NCBI GenBank assembly: GCA_900553945.1 | Contig: USFR01000001.1 | Location: 124,001-188,000, forward strand | DNA from: an uncultured Clostridium sp. | GTDB taxonomy: Bacteria; Bacillota; Clostridia; TANB77; CAG-508 | DNA: 64,000 bases | Direction: 5' to 3' | Shown here: positions 33,551 through 42,785 of the stretch, in pieces | Numbering within the stretch: the first letter of the stretch is position 1 | Layout: the number at the start of each line of letters is the position of its first letter | Notes under the pieces: model-generated | Told to the model about the DNA's origin: nothing | Seen by the model: only the letters and a program-made list of their open reading frames with translations | The model's database searches: none | Made by a program: the position numbers and the translations under genes

Positions 33551-35035
33551 TTACTTTACCAAATTTATAATTTTTGTTGCCACTTTTTCAATAAATTTCT
33601 CATCATGTTCTACAAAAATAATGGTAGGATTATAATTTAGAATAGCATCTTCTATTTGTTCTCTTGTCAATATATCAATATAGTTTAAAGGTTCATCCCA
33701 TATATAAATATTAGCCTGTTCTGAAATACTTTTTGCAATTAGAACCTTCTTCTTTTGACCTTCACTCATATCTTGAATATTAGTATCAAAATCAAATTGT
33801 GATAATCCCATTTTTACTAACATTGCTTTAAAAATACTTTCATTTATTTTATTATCGTAAGCAAAAGTTCTCAAATTTCCTTTTAAATCTTCTGTACTCT
33901 GAGAAACATAAGATATTTTTAAATCATTTGCAACCATAAACTCTCCATTATACTGTAATTCTTCTCCTAAAATAAGTTTTAATATACTTGATTTACCAAT
34001 GCCATTTTTTCCAATTAGTGCAACCCTATCGCCATTATTAACTTCAAAAGTAATAGGGTTAAATATCGTTTCTTTACTATATTTTATCTGCAAGTTATGT
34101 GCAAAAATTAATGGATTCTTATTACTTTTTAGAGGAATAATTTTTAATGTATCATTTACCTCTATATTTTTTAACAAATTAGTCTTTTCATTTATTGCTT
34201 TTTCTATTCTTTGTTCCATAACTTTTGATTTTTTCATCATTTTATCTGCTTTATGTCCTATATATCCTTTATCTATTGTAGTTTCTGAATTATATTTTTT
34301 ATTTTTTGTTTTTTCAGCCTCATTTGACCATTTTGCACAATTTTTAGAAGCTATTTCAAGTCTATTTATATCTTTCTGCAATCTTTCATTTTGTATTTTT
34401 TCAAAATTATCTTGCCTATTTTTATTTTCTTTCCAAGATGAAAAATTACCTTGTTGTATTTCTATATTAGTATTATTTATAGAAATTATATGATTTACAA
34501 CTTTATCTAAAAAATTTCTATCGTGAGATACTAATATAAATCCTTTTTTCTTTTCTAAATAATTTACTAAATTATTTCGTGTTTCAATATCCAAATGATT
34601 TGTAGGCTCATCTATAAGTAAAAAGTTATTACCTTTTAAAAATAAACTTATTAAAAGTATCTTTATTTGTTCGCCACCACTTAATAAGTTAAAACTTCTA
34701 TATAATACTTCAGTATCTGTATTAAGTAAATTTAATTCTCTTATAATTTCCCAATCTTCAACATTCGGAGCAATCTCATTTACTATTTCTATTGCCATTC
34801 TTTCTTTGTTTTTTACTTCAAAAGGGAAGTAATCAAACTCAACATTTTTTGATATTGCACCTTGATATTCATATTTTCCTAATAATAACTTTAAAAATGT
34901 AGTTTTACCTTTACCGTTTCTTCCAATTAATCCTAATTTCCAATCAGTATCTATATTAAATGATACATTTTCAAATATATTTTTTAGGCTTCCATCATAT
35001 CCAAAAGTTAAATTGTTTACACTTATTAAAGACAT
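33551..35035 (-). CDS. Lsa-type ABC-F ribosomal protection protein
   Basis: A 494-residue protein with two ABC ATPase domains and no membrane segment. Walker A GRNGKGKT (near residue 39) and GKNGIGKS (near 343); signatures LSGGEQIKIL and MSEGQKKKVL; Walker B LLIDEPTNHLD and YIWDEPLNYID. Between them lies a long basic linker (about residues 195-300), the antibiotic-resistance domain that reaches the peptidyl-transferase centre. Length and start match Lsa proteins (lincosamide, streptogramin A, pleuromutilin resistance); the subclass cannot be fixed by eye. It has single-gene transcription with two terminators, and dyad elements at both ends. Confidence 0.88.
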   Translation of the reverse strand: MSLISVNNLTFGYDGSLKNIFENVSFNIDTDWKLGLIGRNGKGKTTFLKLLLGKYEYQGAISKNVEFDYFPFEVKNKERMAIEIVNEIAPNVEDWEIIRELNLLNTDTEVLYRSFNLLSGGEQIKILLISLFLKGNNFLLIDEPTNHLDIETRNNLVNYLEKKKGFILVSHDRNFLDKVVNHIISINNTNIEIQQGNFSSWKENKNRQDNFEKIQNERLQKDINRLEIASKNCAKWSNEAEKTKNKKYNSETTIDKGYIGHKADKMMKKSKVMEQRIEKAINEKTNLLKNIEVNDTLKIIPLKSNKNPLIFAHNLQIKYSKETIFNPITFEVNNGDRVALIGKNGIGKSSILKLILGEELQYNGEFMVANDLKISYVSQSTEDLKGNLRTFAYDNKINESIFKAMLVKMGLSQFDFDTNIQDMSEGQKKKVLIAKSISEQANIYIWDEPLNYIDILTREQIEDAILNYNPTIIFVEHDEKFIEKVATKIINLVK

Positions 35036-35046
35036 CTATTCCTCCT

Positions 35047-35083
35047 ACAAATTATTATTTTGCGAACTACTAAATTGTAATTT
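35047..35083. repeat. Cargo-flanking dyad pair between erm and ABC-F
   Basis: A form acaaattattattt (35047-35060), 11 bases before the ABC-F start, and B form aaattgtaattt (35072-35083). Together they make an imperfect palindrome of about 37 bases with a gcgaac centre. Confidence 0.55.
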
Positions 35084-35181
35084 ATAATTTGCTTATTACT
35101 TTTTTCTGTCAACTTCTTTGTTTACACTATTGCTAATAATATAGAAATTGGAAATATAGCTACTGGATAAAATTCTTATTT

Positions 35182-36093
35182 TCAATTTTTCAATTTAAAA
35201 ATTTTCTTTTGGCGCTTAGTTTCAAATTTCCAATAACCATGATTACGATTTCGATGTTTTTTTTGAATCTTGTTTTGATTGTTTTTCATGGCTTGTTCAG
35301 CATTTAATATAATAGCTTTTTTTTCGTTGGAAACAAATTTAAGAAAAACATCATATAGGTATAGCCATCCATCGTATGAGATCTCAGTAAGCGTTGACTC
35401 TAATTTGATTTTTAAAAACTTGCAAATGCGTTTTTGTTGCTCATAAGTAAACAATTTTTTTGTTTTATCTTTGAAAGTATTTCCAGACGCTAAAAATATA
35501 TATGATAAAAAATTTCTATAGTCTGTCGCATCCTCAACATCTGCTGATGTTTTTCTTTGAAAGTGAGCAAAACATATTCGTGCATTTGGCACAGGATAAA
35601 AATCTGATGGTTTAAACTCATAAATCAATTCAGCGGAAAACCAAGGTTTGTATAAAAGAGACCTCAAACTTTCGTTATAAAAAGGCTGTCCAGAATACCT
35701 TATAAAAGCTTCATACTGCATTATGAAATATATATCTTCAGGAGGATTATCATCTTCAAATACTTTTTTCATAATATCAGCAGTTATGTTAAATGGAATA
35801 TTTGCACATACTTTATATGGTTCTTTTACTGATATTTTATATTTTAAAAAATCCATCTCTATTATTTGAACTTTTTTAGATTCTTTATACCTTTCAGATA
35901 AAGTTTTCGCTAATTTTGCATCAAACTCTATTGCTATAACTTTCTTGCTTTTTTTTGCAAGTTCATTGGTAATAATTCCTTTTCCAGGACCTATCTCAAT
36001 TACAATATCGTCGTTACAAATATTACTCTTTGATAACAAGGTCGCTACAAGTTGTTTACTATGTAAATAATTTTGCGAATGTTCTATTCCCAT
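35182..36093 (-). CDS. erm: Erm-family 23S rRNA adenine N6-methyltransferase
   Basis: A 303-residue SAM-dependent methylase expected to methylate A2058 of 23S rRNA, giving macrolide-lincosamide-streptogramin B resistance. SQNYLHSKQLVATLLSKS start, motif I EIGPGKGIIT (near residue 32), catalytic NIPFN (near 100), and FKPSDFYPVPNA typical of Erm/KsgA. Erm proteins are usually about 245 residues; this one has a basic C-terminal tail (NNQNKIQKKHRNRNHGYWKF) of about 40-50 residues, as in some longer Erms. There is no leader peptide upstream, only 32 bases, so expression is probably constitutive. The class is not determined. Confidence 0.88.
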   Translation of the reverse strand: MGIEHSQNYLHSKQLVATLLSKSNICNDDIVIEIGPGKGIITNELAKKSKKVIAIEFDAKLAKTLSERYKESKKVQIIEMDFLKYKISVKEPYKVCANIPFNITADIMKKVFEDDNPPEDIYFIMQYEAFIRYSGQPFYNESLRSLLYKPWFSAELIYEFKPSDFYPVPNARICFAHFQRKTSADVEDATDYRNFLSYIFLASGNTFKDKTKKLFTYEQQKRICKFLKIKLESTLTEISYDGWLYLYDVFLKFVSNEKKAIILNAEQAMKNNQNKIQKKHRNRNHGYWKFETKRQKKIFKLKN

Positions 36094-36106
36094 AAATACC
36101 TCCTTT

Positions 36107-36120
36107 ACAAATTACTATTT
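36107..36120. repeat. Cargo-flanking dyad element, A form, before erm
   Basis: acaaattactattt, 13 bases upstream of the erm ATG and directly before its AAGGAGG. Confidence 0.5.
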
Positions 36121-36125
36121 TCTTT

Positions 36126-36452
36126 TTACTTTGTTAATTGATAACTTTGTTCTATCATTTCTTTTACTAATGTCTTGTCCACTTTTTCATCTACAATAAT
36201 TGTATTCCAATGTTCCTTATTCATGTGATATGCAGGTATTATATAATCATAAGTATTTCTTAATATATCAGAATAGTTTGGATCTGTTTTTACATTAAGA
36301 TATAACTTATTATTGACATTCATAATTAGTGCAAACCACTTTTTATTCTTGCAATGTTTCATTGTAACAGATTCAAAATCATCTGGAAATGGACAATCTT
36401 TAAATGTATTTTCTAATGTTAAACAATATTCTATTATTTCTTCTTTATTCAT
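36126..36452 (-). CDS. MmcQ/YjbR-family protein
   Basis: A 108-residue protein of the MmcQ/YjbR group: LTLENTFKDCPFPDDF, KKWFALIM, LYLNVKTDP and YHMNKEHWNTIIVDEKVD, the last being a signature of the family. The fold is a two-layer sandwich proposed to bind DNA, but the physiological role is not established. It lies upstream of erm and downstream of the 58-residue ORF, probably in the same transcript. Confidence 0.85.
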   Translation of the reverse strand: MNKEEIIEYCLTLENTFKDCPFPDDFESVTMKHCKNKKWFALIMNVNNKLYLNVKTDPNYSDILRNTYDYIIPAYHMNKEHWNTIIVDEKVDKTLVKEMIEQSYQLTK

Positions 36453-36462
36453 ATCTAAGCCC

Positions 36463-36639
36463 TTATAATAAACTACTAAATTTCTTACTATATTTTTCTA
36501 TATCTTTTGTGCTTTGACTCATTATAAAATCTGTAACTTTTATTTTAAATCTTTCTACTTCATCATTTGTATAATTCTTATTTTCTACATTTATTCCTGC
36601 TTCATTAAATAGTTGTATATCTTTATTGGAAAATTGCAT
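36463..36639 (-). CDS. Small acidic/basic protein, 58 residues
   Basis: A short ORF starting at ATG 36639 with AGAAGGA seven bases upstream and ending at 36463, ten bases before the MmcQ start. It begins MQFSNKDIQLFNEAGI and ends IEKYSKKFSSLL, and is fully helical by eye. I do not recognise a family. Good ribosome-binding site, tight spacing to both neighbours and a protein-like composition support it as a real gene. Confidence 0.6.
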   Translation of the reverse strand: MQFSNKDIQLFNEAGINVENKNYTNDEVERFKIKVTDFIMSQSTKDIEKYSKKFSSLL

Positions 36640-36658
36640 TGTTCATTCCTTCTTTCAT

Positions 36659-37294
36659 TTATTGTTTCATTAAAATTATACCTTTTATACTTGGATGCAA
36701 TAATTTCACAAAATCTGTAGCATCTTGGTTTGTTCCAACTACACTACCATAATGAATTGGGATTGCTATTTTAGGTTGTATTTCGTTGATTAATTGTGCT
36801 GCCTCTTTGAAATCCATTGTATATGTTCCTCCAACTGGAACAAAAGCAACATCACATTTTACTTTTTTATTTTCTTCTGTAATGTCTGTATCTCCTGCAA
36901 TATAATATCTAATATTATTTATTGTAATAATGTAGCCAACCCAATCGTTTCCTTTTGGATGGAATGTTTTGTTTGTATTATATGCTGGTATTGTTTTAAA
37001 TTTAATTCCTTTTACCACATATTCTTTGTTTGGCTCTACTGTAATAATTGCATTTTTATTTATGCCTTTTCTTAACAGTTTTGTTAATAATTCTTCTGGT
37101 ATTATAATAGTTGTATTTTCATTTATAACCTTATCTATATCTTCTTCAGAATAATGGTCATAGTGGTCGTGTGTTATAAAAATAATATCTGCATCATTAA
37201 AATTTCTATCTATTTTAAATGGATCTATATAAATTATTTTTTCTTTGTTAATTCTTATACTGCTATGATATAAAACTTCTATATTATCTAACAT
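36659..37294 (-). CDS. Metallo-beta-lactamase-fold hydrolase (UlaG-like)
   Basis: A 211-residue MBL-fold protein: HDHYDH (near residue 44) and the later DT in YYIAGDTDIT and IPIHYGSVVG supply the metal ligands. It resembles small UlaG-like metal-dependent hydrolases (phosphodiesterase/lactonase types), not class B beta-lactamases. The start at 37294 has AAGGAGG upstream; the longer frame to 37354 is not needed. It is the first gene of cargo block 1, next to the terminator that closes the transfer operon. Confidence 0.85.
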   Translation of the reverse strand: MLDNIEVLYHSSIRINKEKIIYIDPFKIDRNFNDADIIFITHDHYDHYSEEDIDKVINENTTIIIPEELLTKLLRKGINKNAIITVEPNKEYVVKGIKFKTIPAYNTNKTFHPKGNDWVGYIITINNIRYYIAGDTDITEENKKVKCDVAFVPVGGTYTMDFKEAAQLINEIQPKIAIPIHYGSVVGTNQDATDFVKLLHPSIKGIILMKQ

Positions 37295-37342
37295 ATATTC
37301 CTCCTTGATTTTTTGCATTGTATCATAAAAAAGCAAAAAAAT

Positions 37343-37387
37343 AAATAGTATCAAGCAAAGTTTTATATACCTTACTTGATACTATTT
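37343..37387 (-). terminator. Terminator of the transfer operon, border of cargo block 1
   Basis: A perfect 13-base stem aaatagtatcaag / cttgatactattt with a 19-base loop, followed on the minus strand by T runs. It starts at the CHAP gene stop. Confidence 0.88.
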
Positions 37388-38563
37388 TTATTCATATTTA
37401 GGACTACCATACCCCATAACTTGAACATCATCAAAAGAGTACATTCTTTCAGCACATTTGTTACTTGTGTTTCCCTCTATTGTATAAATATTTCTATTCG
37501 TAATATCTGTTCTTGTTACAATTCCAACATGGTCGCTTGTCCCATCTTGATTACCATTTTCATCTTTCCAATCGAAAAAAATTATATCTCCAACTATTGG
37601 ATAATAACTTTCTCCTCTATCGTGCCATTGTTCTTTTTCTTTAAACCATTCTATTCCATTAACACACCCTGCAAATTTAGGAATAATACCTTTATCTATG
37701 TAACCACATTCGTTTGCACACCAACTCACAAAACAAGCACACCAATGTACATGTTCTTCAAATCCATACCATTTCCAAAATTTATCTCCTCCCTCATTTC
37801 CTATCTGTGCTTTTGCAACTAATACTATTTCACTATTAGGAATTTGTGAGGTATCATAATCTGCATCCCCATCACTATTAAAAATTGCAGCTACAAATCC
37901 TCCAATTAAAGCTATTACTAAAATAATTACAACTGCTACCCAACCTCCTGCAACTATTGCAGAAATAATAGCTTTTGTTGCAGCAATTATTGCCTTTACT
38001 GTTGCTATTGTTGCTTTCACAGTTACCTTAACTGCTTTTATAGTTAATTGTGCTGTTCTTTTAGCAATCATTATTGCTCTTTTACTTGCTTTAAAACTTT
38101 GTTTTGCCACTTTTGCACTATTTTTAGCAACTTGTTCAGATGTTTTTATTCCTTTTTTAGTAAGTTTAGCTCCATTCTTTGCATATTTAATGCTTTTTTG
38201 AGTTCCATTCTTTATTGTTCGTTTTTTTACTGCATTTTTAATTTGCTGTGCTTTCTTCTGTTTTATTTTAGATTTAATGTTTGATATTTTTTCTTTACTT
38301 TTTATGATATTCTGTTTTGTATTTTCTAATGATTTTTTCCCTATTTCATTACTCTTTGTTGCACCTTTTCTTGATAGATAACTTATATCATTTTGAATAT
38401 GATTACTTGCATAATTTTCTGCTGAAGTATTTTCTTCTTTTGATGTAAATTCATTTAATCGTTCTTTTGTAGTTACTAAATTGTTTTTAAAGTTTTGTGT
38501 TTGTACTACTTTTTTATCTAATTGTTTTATTATACTTTTTTCTTTTAACTTTATATCTGGCAT
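37388..38563 (-). CDS. CHAP-domain peptidoglycan hydrolase of the transfer machinery
   Basis: A 391-residue protein. Residues 1-195 are very rich in Lys and Thr with repeated helical patterns (KKGIKTSEQVAKNSAKVAKQ), then one membrane segment (near 205-227, VAVVIILVIALIGGFVAAIF), then an external CHAP amidase/endopeptidase domain with catalytic WCACFVSWC and the His in SDHVGIVTR. It corresponds to the VirB1-like hydrolase of Tn1549-type ICEs, which opens the wall for the conjugation channel. It is the last gene of the transfer operon. Confidence 0.85.
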   Translation of the reverse strand: MPDIKLKEKSIIKQLDKKVVQTQNFKNNLVTTKERLNEFTSKEENTSAENYASNHIQNDISYLSRKGATKSNEIGKKSLENTKQNIIKSKEKISNIKSKIKQKKAQQIKNAVKKRTIKNGTQKSIKYAKNGAKLTKKGIKTSEQVAKNSAKVAKQSFKASKRAIMIAKRTAQLTIKAVKVTVKATIATVKAIIAATKAIISAIVAGGWVAVVIILVIALIGGFVAAIFNSDGDADYDTSQIPNSEIVLVAKAQIGNEGGDKFWKWYGFEEHVHWCACFVSWCANECGYIDKGIIPKFAGCVNGIEWFKEKEQWHDRGESYYPIVGDIIFFDWKDENGNQDGTSDHVGIVTRTDITNRNIYTIEGNTSNKCAERMYSFDDVQVMGYGSPKYE

Positions 38564-38582
38564 TTATACCACCTCCAGACTT

Positions 38583-39368
38583 TTATATTTTCTTTGCTAT
38601 AATTACCATTCTTCCATTCTTTTGTGAATATTCACAAGTAGATAATGTAATTAGCTTATCTCCATAATTCACTTTGACATTTGTATTGTAAAACTCATAA
38701 TTTCGACATTTTTCTACAAATGAATTAAAATCATTTTCATCATAAAACTTTGTATAATTATAATATTTAAAGCCTTTATCAGAATAAGCAACTGTTTTAA
38801 ATGCAAATACTATTTCATAATCATTTTCAATAGTTTTATTATCTTCTAATGTATAAAACTTAATATATTTGTGGTTCTTATAATAATTATAATTCTTGTA
38901 ATTATCTAAATTAGAAAACATTGTACTATTCTTCATGTGATGACCATATATAATTAAGTTATCACTTGTTTTCAAATTACAATGCTCTGCTAAATATGGA
39001 GTTCCACTACTTGAATAATTTTTATAAACATTTCTATGAAGATAGAAATCTCCATTTTGCATAACAGGATAATTTATATTTGTTCCATCAATTTTAATCC
39101 ACCCAATTATGTCTGTATTTATTTTTAAAATGCTTTCTAAATTGTAATTTCCAACATTTTTAGATGATAAATTACTTGTTTCATTTTTAAAATTGTCTGT
39201 AATTTGATTTTGGGCGTTCGTTTTTTCTTCTTCCTGAACTACTTCCTGCAATTCTTCAAATAATTCATTTTCTTTCTTATTTTCTGCAATTTCTTTTATA
39301 AAAAAATAACTACTAATAGCTAAAATAACTATTAGTAGTATTAAAACCAAACTATATATTTTATTCAT
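38583..39368 (-). CDS. srtB: Class B sortase
   Basis: A 261-residue membrane transpeptidase: N-terminal membrane anchor (residues 4-24), linker, then the sortase barrel with His in IYGHHMKNSTMF, catalytic Cys in TLSTCEYS and Arg in KNGRMVIIAKK. Class B length and the HH pair fit SrtB. It starts within the stop codon of virB4 (TAATG), so it is translated with the transfer genes. The likely substrate is the ICE-encoded surface protein with a VPKTG-type signal at the right end of the window. Confidence 0.9.
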   Translation of the reverse strand: MNKIYSLVLILLIVILAISSYFFIKEIAENKKENELFEELQEVVQEEEKTNAQNQITDNFKNETSNLSSKNVGNYNLESILKINTDIIGWIKIDGTNINYPVMQNGDFYLHRNVYKNYSSSGTPYLAEHCNLKTSDNLIIYGHHMKNSTMFSNLDNYKNYNYYKNHKYIKFYTLEDNKTIENDYEIVFAFKTVAYSDKGFKYYNYTKFYDENDFNSFVEKCRNYEFYNTNVKVNYGDKLITLSTCEYSQKNGRMVIIAKKI

Positions 39369-41698
39369 TAAGACTCTCCTGGTTTAGTTGTCATCAGCCT
39401 ATATAGTTCTGTATTTTTTGGAAATTTATTAACAAAAGGAACTAATGATGAACCTACTTTTATAAGTCCTTCTCCTGCTCCTACATTTGTTATGAAGCTC
39501 ATCTGTAAATCAGATATATTTAATAATTTTGCAAGTTCAATTCTATCTGTACTTGCTTGATTAAGCATTATTATAAATTCAGAGTTTGCAAGCATAGTTC
39601 TAGCAGTATGACTTTGTAATAAATCTTCAACATTTTGTGTTATACCTGTGCAGAAAGCTCCATATTTTCTAACTCGTTTCCAAAGTGTAAATAAGAAATT
39701 TGCAGAATATTCATATTGGAATAATAAATATATTTCATCAATGAAAATATAAGTATTTTTTCCTTTTGTTCTATTAGCAGTAATTCTATTCAATATAGAA
39801 TCTAATACTACTAACATTCCTATTGGTTGTAATTGTTTACCTAATTCTAAAATATCATAGCATATTAAACTATTAGATGTATTTACATTAGTGTTCATAG
39901 CAAATGTATTTAAAGAACCATTTGTAAATAATTCTATTGCAAGTGCTATTTCTTTTGCCTCATCTTCTGGTTGTTTCAATAGTTCTTCTCTAAAATCTTG
40001 CAGAGTTGGTAGTATTCCTTGATAATTTCCTTGTTGGAATACTCTATAAACATTTGCCGTACATCTATCAATTATTGATTTTTGTTTCGGTCCGAGATTT
40101 CCACTACCAATTAGTTGTTCACACAAAGATAATATAAATTCAGATTTTAATATTACTGGATTTGCTCCATCTCCATATTGAGAGTTCATATCCATTGCAT
40201 TTATGTGATTATTACTTACTGCTGATATTTTAATTACCTCTCCACCTAAAGATTTAACAAGTGGTGCATATTCGGATTCTGGGTCTATTAAAATAATGTC
40301 TGCATTTGGATCTCGTAATCTTATTGAAGTTATTTCTTGCTTTCCTGCAAATGATTTACCACTACCAGATACTCCCAAAATGAATGAGTTTCCATTTAAA
40401 AGTTGTCTTCTATCTGCAATAATCATATTTTTACTAATAGCATTTTGACCATAAAAAATACCATTCTCGTGCCTAATTTCTTGCACTTTGAATGGCATAA
40501 ATACTGCTAAACTTTCAGTAGTTAAAGTTCTTACTGCATCTATTTTTCTAACTCCAAACGGTAATACTGTGTTAAGTCCATCTAATTGTTGAAATCTTAA
40601 TATTCCAAGCTGACATAGATTTTTACTAGCTATTTTTAAAATTGCATCTGTCACACTTTCTAATTTTTCTTTTGATTCTTCTGTTATTACCATTGTAATA
40701 ACTCCTAAAAACATTCTTTGGTCACGAATAGTCAAGTCATCTAACATTTCTTTTGAGTCATTTCTTTGTTGTTCCATATCATAAGGTATTATTGCAGAAA
40801 AATTATTTTGAGCATTCTGTTTTCTCTGCCAGTTTGTAATATTAGTTTCTACACCTAATCTACGATTTTCTGCCTCTTTTACTGCCTCGTCCATTGGTAT
40901 TGGAATAACATCTATTGATAACATCATATTTTTATTTAAGTCTGTAAGCTCTGTTACCATATCATCATTGATATAACTAGAATATTCCTTTAAGAATAAT
41001 ACTCTCCCATATCTATCTCCCATTTTAAAGTAATCTCTTTCCAATTCTACTGTATCAGGACAAATAAAATCTTTGAAATTATGACCTTTTTTCATTGTTT
41101 CGTGTATATCAAACCTAAAAGAAGTTTCTTCTCCTGTTCTATAAAAGTCGTGTGCTATTCTTAATCTTTCTTTTGCATCTAATTCAACGCATTTTGAACC
41201 TAATGTATTAAATCTGCTTATCAATTCACTACCTGCTCTATTAAAATAATTTCGAGCTTCTTCGACATTTTTCTTATAAACAGATATTGTTATTATCTTT
41301 TCTTGCACTATCTCATTTGCATTTTTTGCTTGAGATACAAGCATTTTATTATATTCTTTTCTATAATCATTAAGTTCATCATTGCTTTCATCTAGTAATA
41401 TTGTTTTTTCAAAATCTAATTTATTTATTCTTCTATTATTTATTGTAATTTTAGTTATTGCTCCAACATCTAATGAATTTAATAAATCAGAATAATCTAA
41501 AAACATTGCCTCTTTATCTTCTTTACTAGCAACTGCATAATTTATATCCATAAACTTAAATGATTTTGAAAATTTATTTTTACTTACTTGAAAAATTCCA
41601 TCTTCCCATATTGCTTTTATTGGAATAATATCTTGAACACATCTCGGTATTTTAAATTTTTCTTTATCTAATTTAAAAATTTTATTAAGAGTTCTCAT
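39368..41698 (-). CDS. virB4: VirB4/TraE-type conjugation ATPase
   Basis: A 776-residue ATPase that powers the type IV secretion channel. The N-terminal VirB4 domain (1-400) is followed by the motor: Walker A GVSGSGKSFAGKQE (near residue 443), LIDPESEYAPLVKSLGGE, Walker B IFIDEIYLLFQYEY (near 655), and GAFCTGITQNVEDLL. No membrane segments; it is bound to the inner face. It overlaps prgI by 14 bases and srtB by one. Confidence 0.95.
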   Translation of the reverse strand: MRTLNKIFKLDKEKFKIPRCVQDIIPIKAIWEDGIFQVSKNKFSKSFKFMDINYAVASKEDKEAMFLDYSDLLNSLDVGAITKITINNRRINKLDFEKTILLDESNDELNDYRKEYNKMLVSQAKNANEIVQEKIITISVYKKNVEEARNYFNRAGSELISRFNTLGSKCVELDAKERLRIAHDFYRTGEETSFRFDIHETMKKGHNFKDFICPDTVELERDYFKMGDRYGRVLFLKEYSSYINDDMVTELTDLNKNMMLSIDVIPIPMDEAVKEAENRRLGVETNITNWQRKQNAQNNFSAIIPYDMEQQRNDSKEMLDDLTIRDQRMFLGVITMVITEESKEKLESVTDAILKIASKNLCQLGILRFQQLDGLNTVLPFGVRKIDAVRTLTTESLAVFMPFKVQEIRHENGIFYGQNAISKNMIIADRRQLLNGNSFILGVSGSGKSFAGKQEITSIRLRDPNADIILIDPESEYAPLVKSLGGEVIKISAVSNNHINAMDMNSQYGDGANPVILKSEFILSLCEQLIGSGNLGPKQKSIIDRCTANVYRVFQQGNYQGILPTLQDFREELLKQPEDEAKEIALAIELFTNGSLNTFAMNTNVNTSNSLICYDILELGKQLQPIGMLVVLDSILNRITANRTKGKNTYIFIDEIYLLFQYEYSANFLFTLWKRVRKYGAFCTGITQNVEDLLQSHTARTMLANSEFIIMLNQASTDRIELAKLLNISDLQMSFITNVGAGEGLIKVGSSLVPFVNKFPKNTELYRLMTTKPGES

Positions 41699-42113
41699 TA
41701 TTTTTTACCTCCTTTTTCTTCTTTTTATCTTTCTTTTCTTTCTTCTTTTTCTGTGGTTTTAGCAAACTTTGTTTTAACTTTTTATCAATAGTTGGTTTAA
41801 AGTTTTGGGCATATATATTTGTTGCTTTAAATGTTAATTTTTTAGGTGTCAAAAACTCTGATTTTATTACTGCAACAATAAACTTTTCTGCTGTCATTCC
41901 GTTATATTTAACAAATCCAAGTACAGCAAAAGGTGCAGCACCTAATATACAAATCCACGATAAAGTTTCTAACCCTAAATATGGTTTGAGTGCAAAATAT
42001 AAAACAACTGCAACAATACAAGCTATTACAGAAAAAATGAACTGCCTTAAAGACAGTCCAAAAAATATACTCTCACTAAATTCTCTAATATCTTTGTTTA
42101 TTTTTACTTCCAT
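41685..42113 (-). CDS. PrgI-family membrane protein
   Basis: A 142-residue protein with two adjacent membrane segments (residues 22-45 and 50-68), a short cytoplasmic domain (YNGMTAEKFIVAVIKSEFL) and a Lys-rich tail. PrgI/TcpE-type proteins accompany VirB4 in Gram-positive conjugation systems and probably anchor it, as VirB3 does. The start abuts the stop of the preceding gene. Confidence 0.85.
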   Translation of the reverse strand: MEVKINKDIREFSESIFFGLSLRQFIFSVIACIVAVVLYFALKPYLGLETLSWICILGAAPFAVLGFVKYNGMTAEKFIVAVIKSEFLTPKKLTFKATNIYAQNFKPTIDKKLKQSLLKPQKKKKEKKDKKKKKEVKNNENS

Positions 42114-42773
42114 CTATCTTGCCTCCTTATTTCTTTTTGCTTTTGTTTTTTTCTCTTGTTCCAACTTATCTCTTGCTTCTTCAAGTATGTATTCGTCTAT
42201 CATTTTGTAATCTTTAACTTCAATCTCTCCTTGTTGTAATTTTATAAGTCTGTCAATAATTTTTTCTCTTAAATCAGGATTACACTTATCTAAAAATATT
42301 CCCATTGTAGTTGCAAGTGGTGTCATTGATGGATTTTGGTAATCATATATTTTCAAATCTGTCATTCCACTTTTGGTATTTATATCAACTATAACATCTG
42401 GTAGATCTTCAAACTTAATTACTACCTCATCACATCCATCATCAACATATAATAATTTTTCCTTATCTTTTAAAATTTTCATAACTTCTTCAACACTATA
42501 AAATTGATAATCTTCCATAATTTTATCTTCCTCCTTCTCACTAAAAGTATCAGCTAAATTTTCTCCTGCTAAAACTCTTTTAAAATCTGTTTTTGCTTTT
42601 TCAAAATCTGTCAAATAATAATAACCATATTGCCAATCAATCTTGTTGTCTTTAATTTCATATCCAAAACCAATAACATATTCATTATTCATTTTTACAA
42701 AAGCAATAGGTTGTTCTTTTCTATAACCAACATCAATTACATAAGCATTTTCTAATTGTCTTGTTTCACTCAT
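42114..42773 (-). CDS. Hypothetical transfer-operon protein (219 residues)
   Basis: A soluble 219-residue protein, acidic in the middle with a very basic C-terminal tail (EQEKKTKAKRNKEAR). N-terminal YVIDVGYRKEQPIAFV has a beta-rich look; the centre (VVIKFEDLPDVIVDINTKSG) is also strand-rich. I do not recognise the family. Position between TrbL-like and PrgI genes without gaps indicates a role in transfer or its regulation. Confidence 0.6.
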   Translation of the reverse strand: MSETRQLENAYVIDVGYRKEQPIAFVKMNNEYVIGFGYEIKDNKIDWQYGYYYLTDFEKAKTDFKRVLAGENLADTFSEKEEDKIMEDYQFYSVEEVMKILKDKEKLLYVDDGCDEVVIKFEDLPDVIVDINTKSGMTDLKIYDYQNPSMTPLATTMGIFLDKCNPDLREKIIDRLIKLQQGEIEVKDYKMIDEYILEEARDKLEQEKKTKAKRNKEAR

Positions 42774-42785
42774 AAAGCATTCCTC

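Noticed and set aside
33999..34493. Plus-strand 164-codon ORF
   Set aside because: Antisense to the ABC-F gene, Phe/Ser-rich, as expected for a reverse-strand shadow in AT-rich DNA.
36659..37294. Metallo-hydrolase as a class B beta-lactamase in the resistance cluster
   Set aside because: It is short, without a signal peptide, and fits UlaG-like hydrolases; the MBL fold alone does not show carbapenem hydrolysis.
37376..37822. Plus-strand 148-codon ORF
   Set aside because: Antisense to the CHAP gene; Phe/Ile/Cys-rich translation, no ribosome-binding site.
37388..38200. Repetitive Lys/Ala/Thr-rich N-terminus of the CHAP protein as a CRISPR-like or tandem repeat array
   Set aside because: The repeats are at the amino-acid level with irregular spacing and no conserved DNA unit with spacers. 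No CRISPR array was seen anywhere in the window.
39139..39150. Exact aaattgtaattt copy inside srtB
   Set aside because: It encodes conserved-length sortase sequence and has no gene boundary nearby, so it is taken as a chance copy; it warns that the motif is short.
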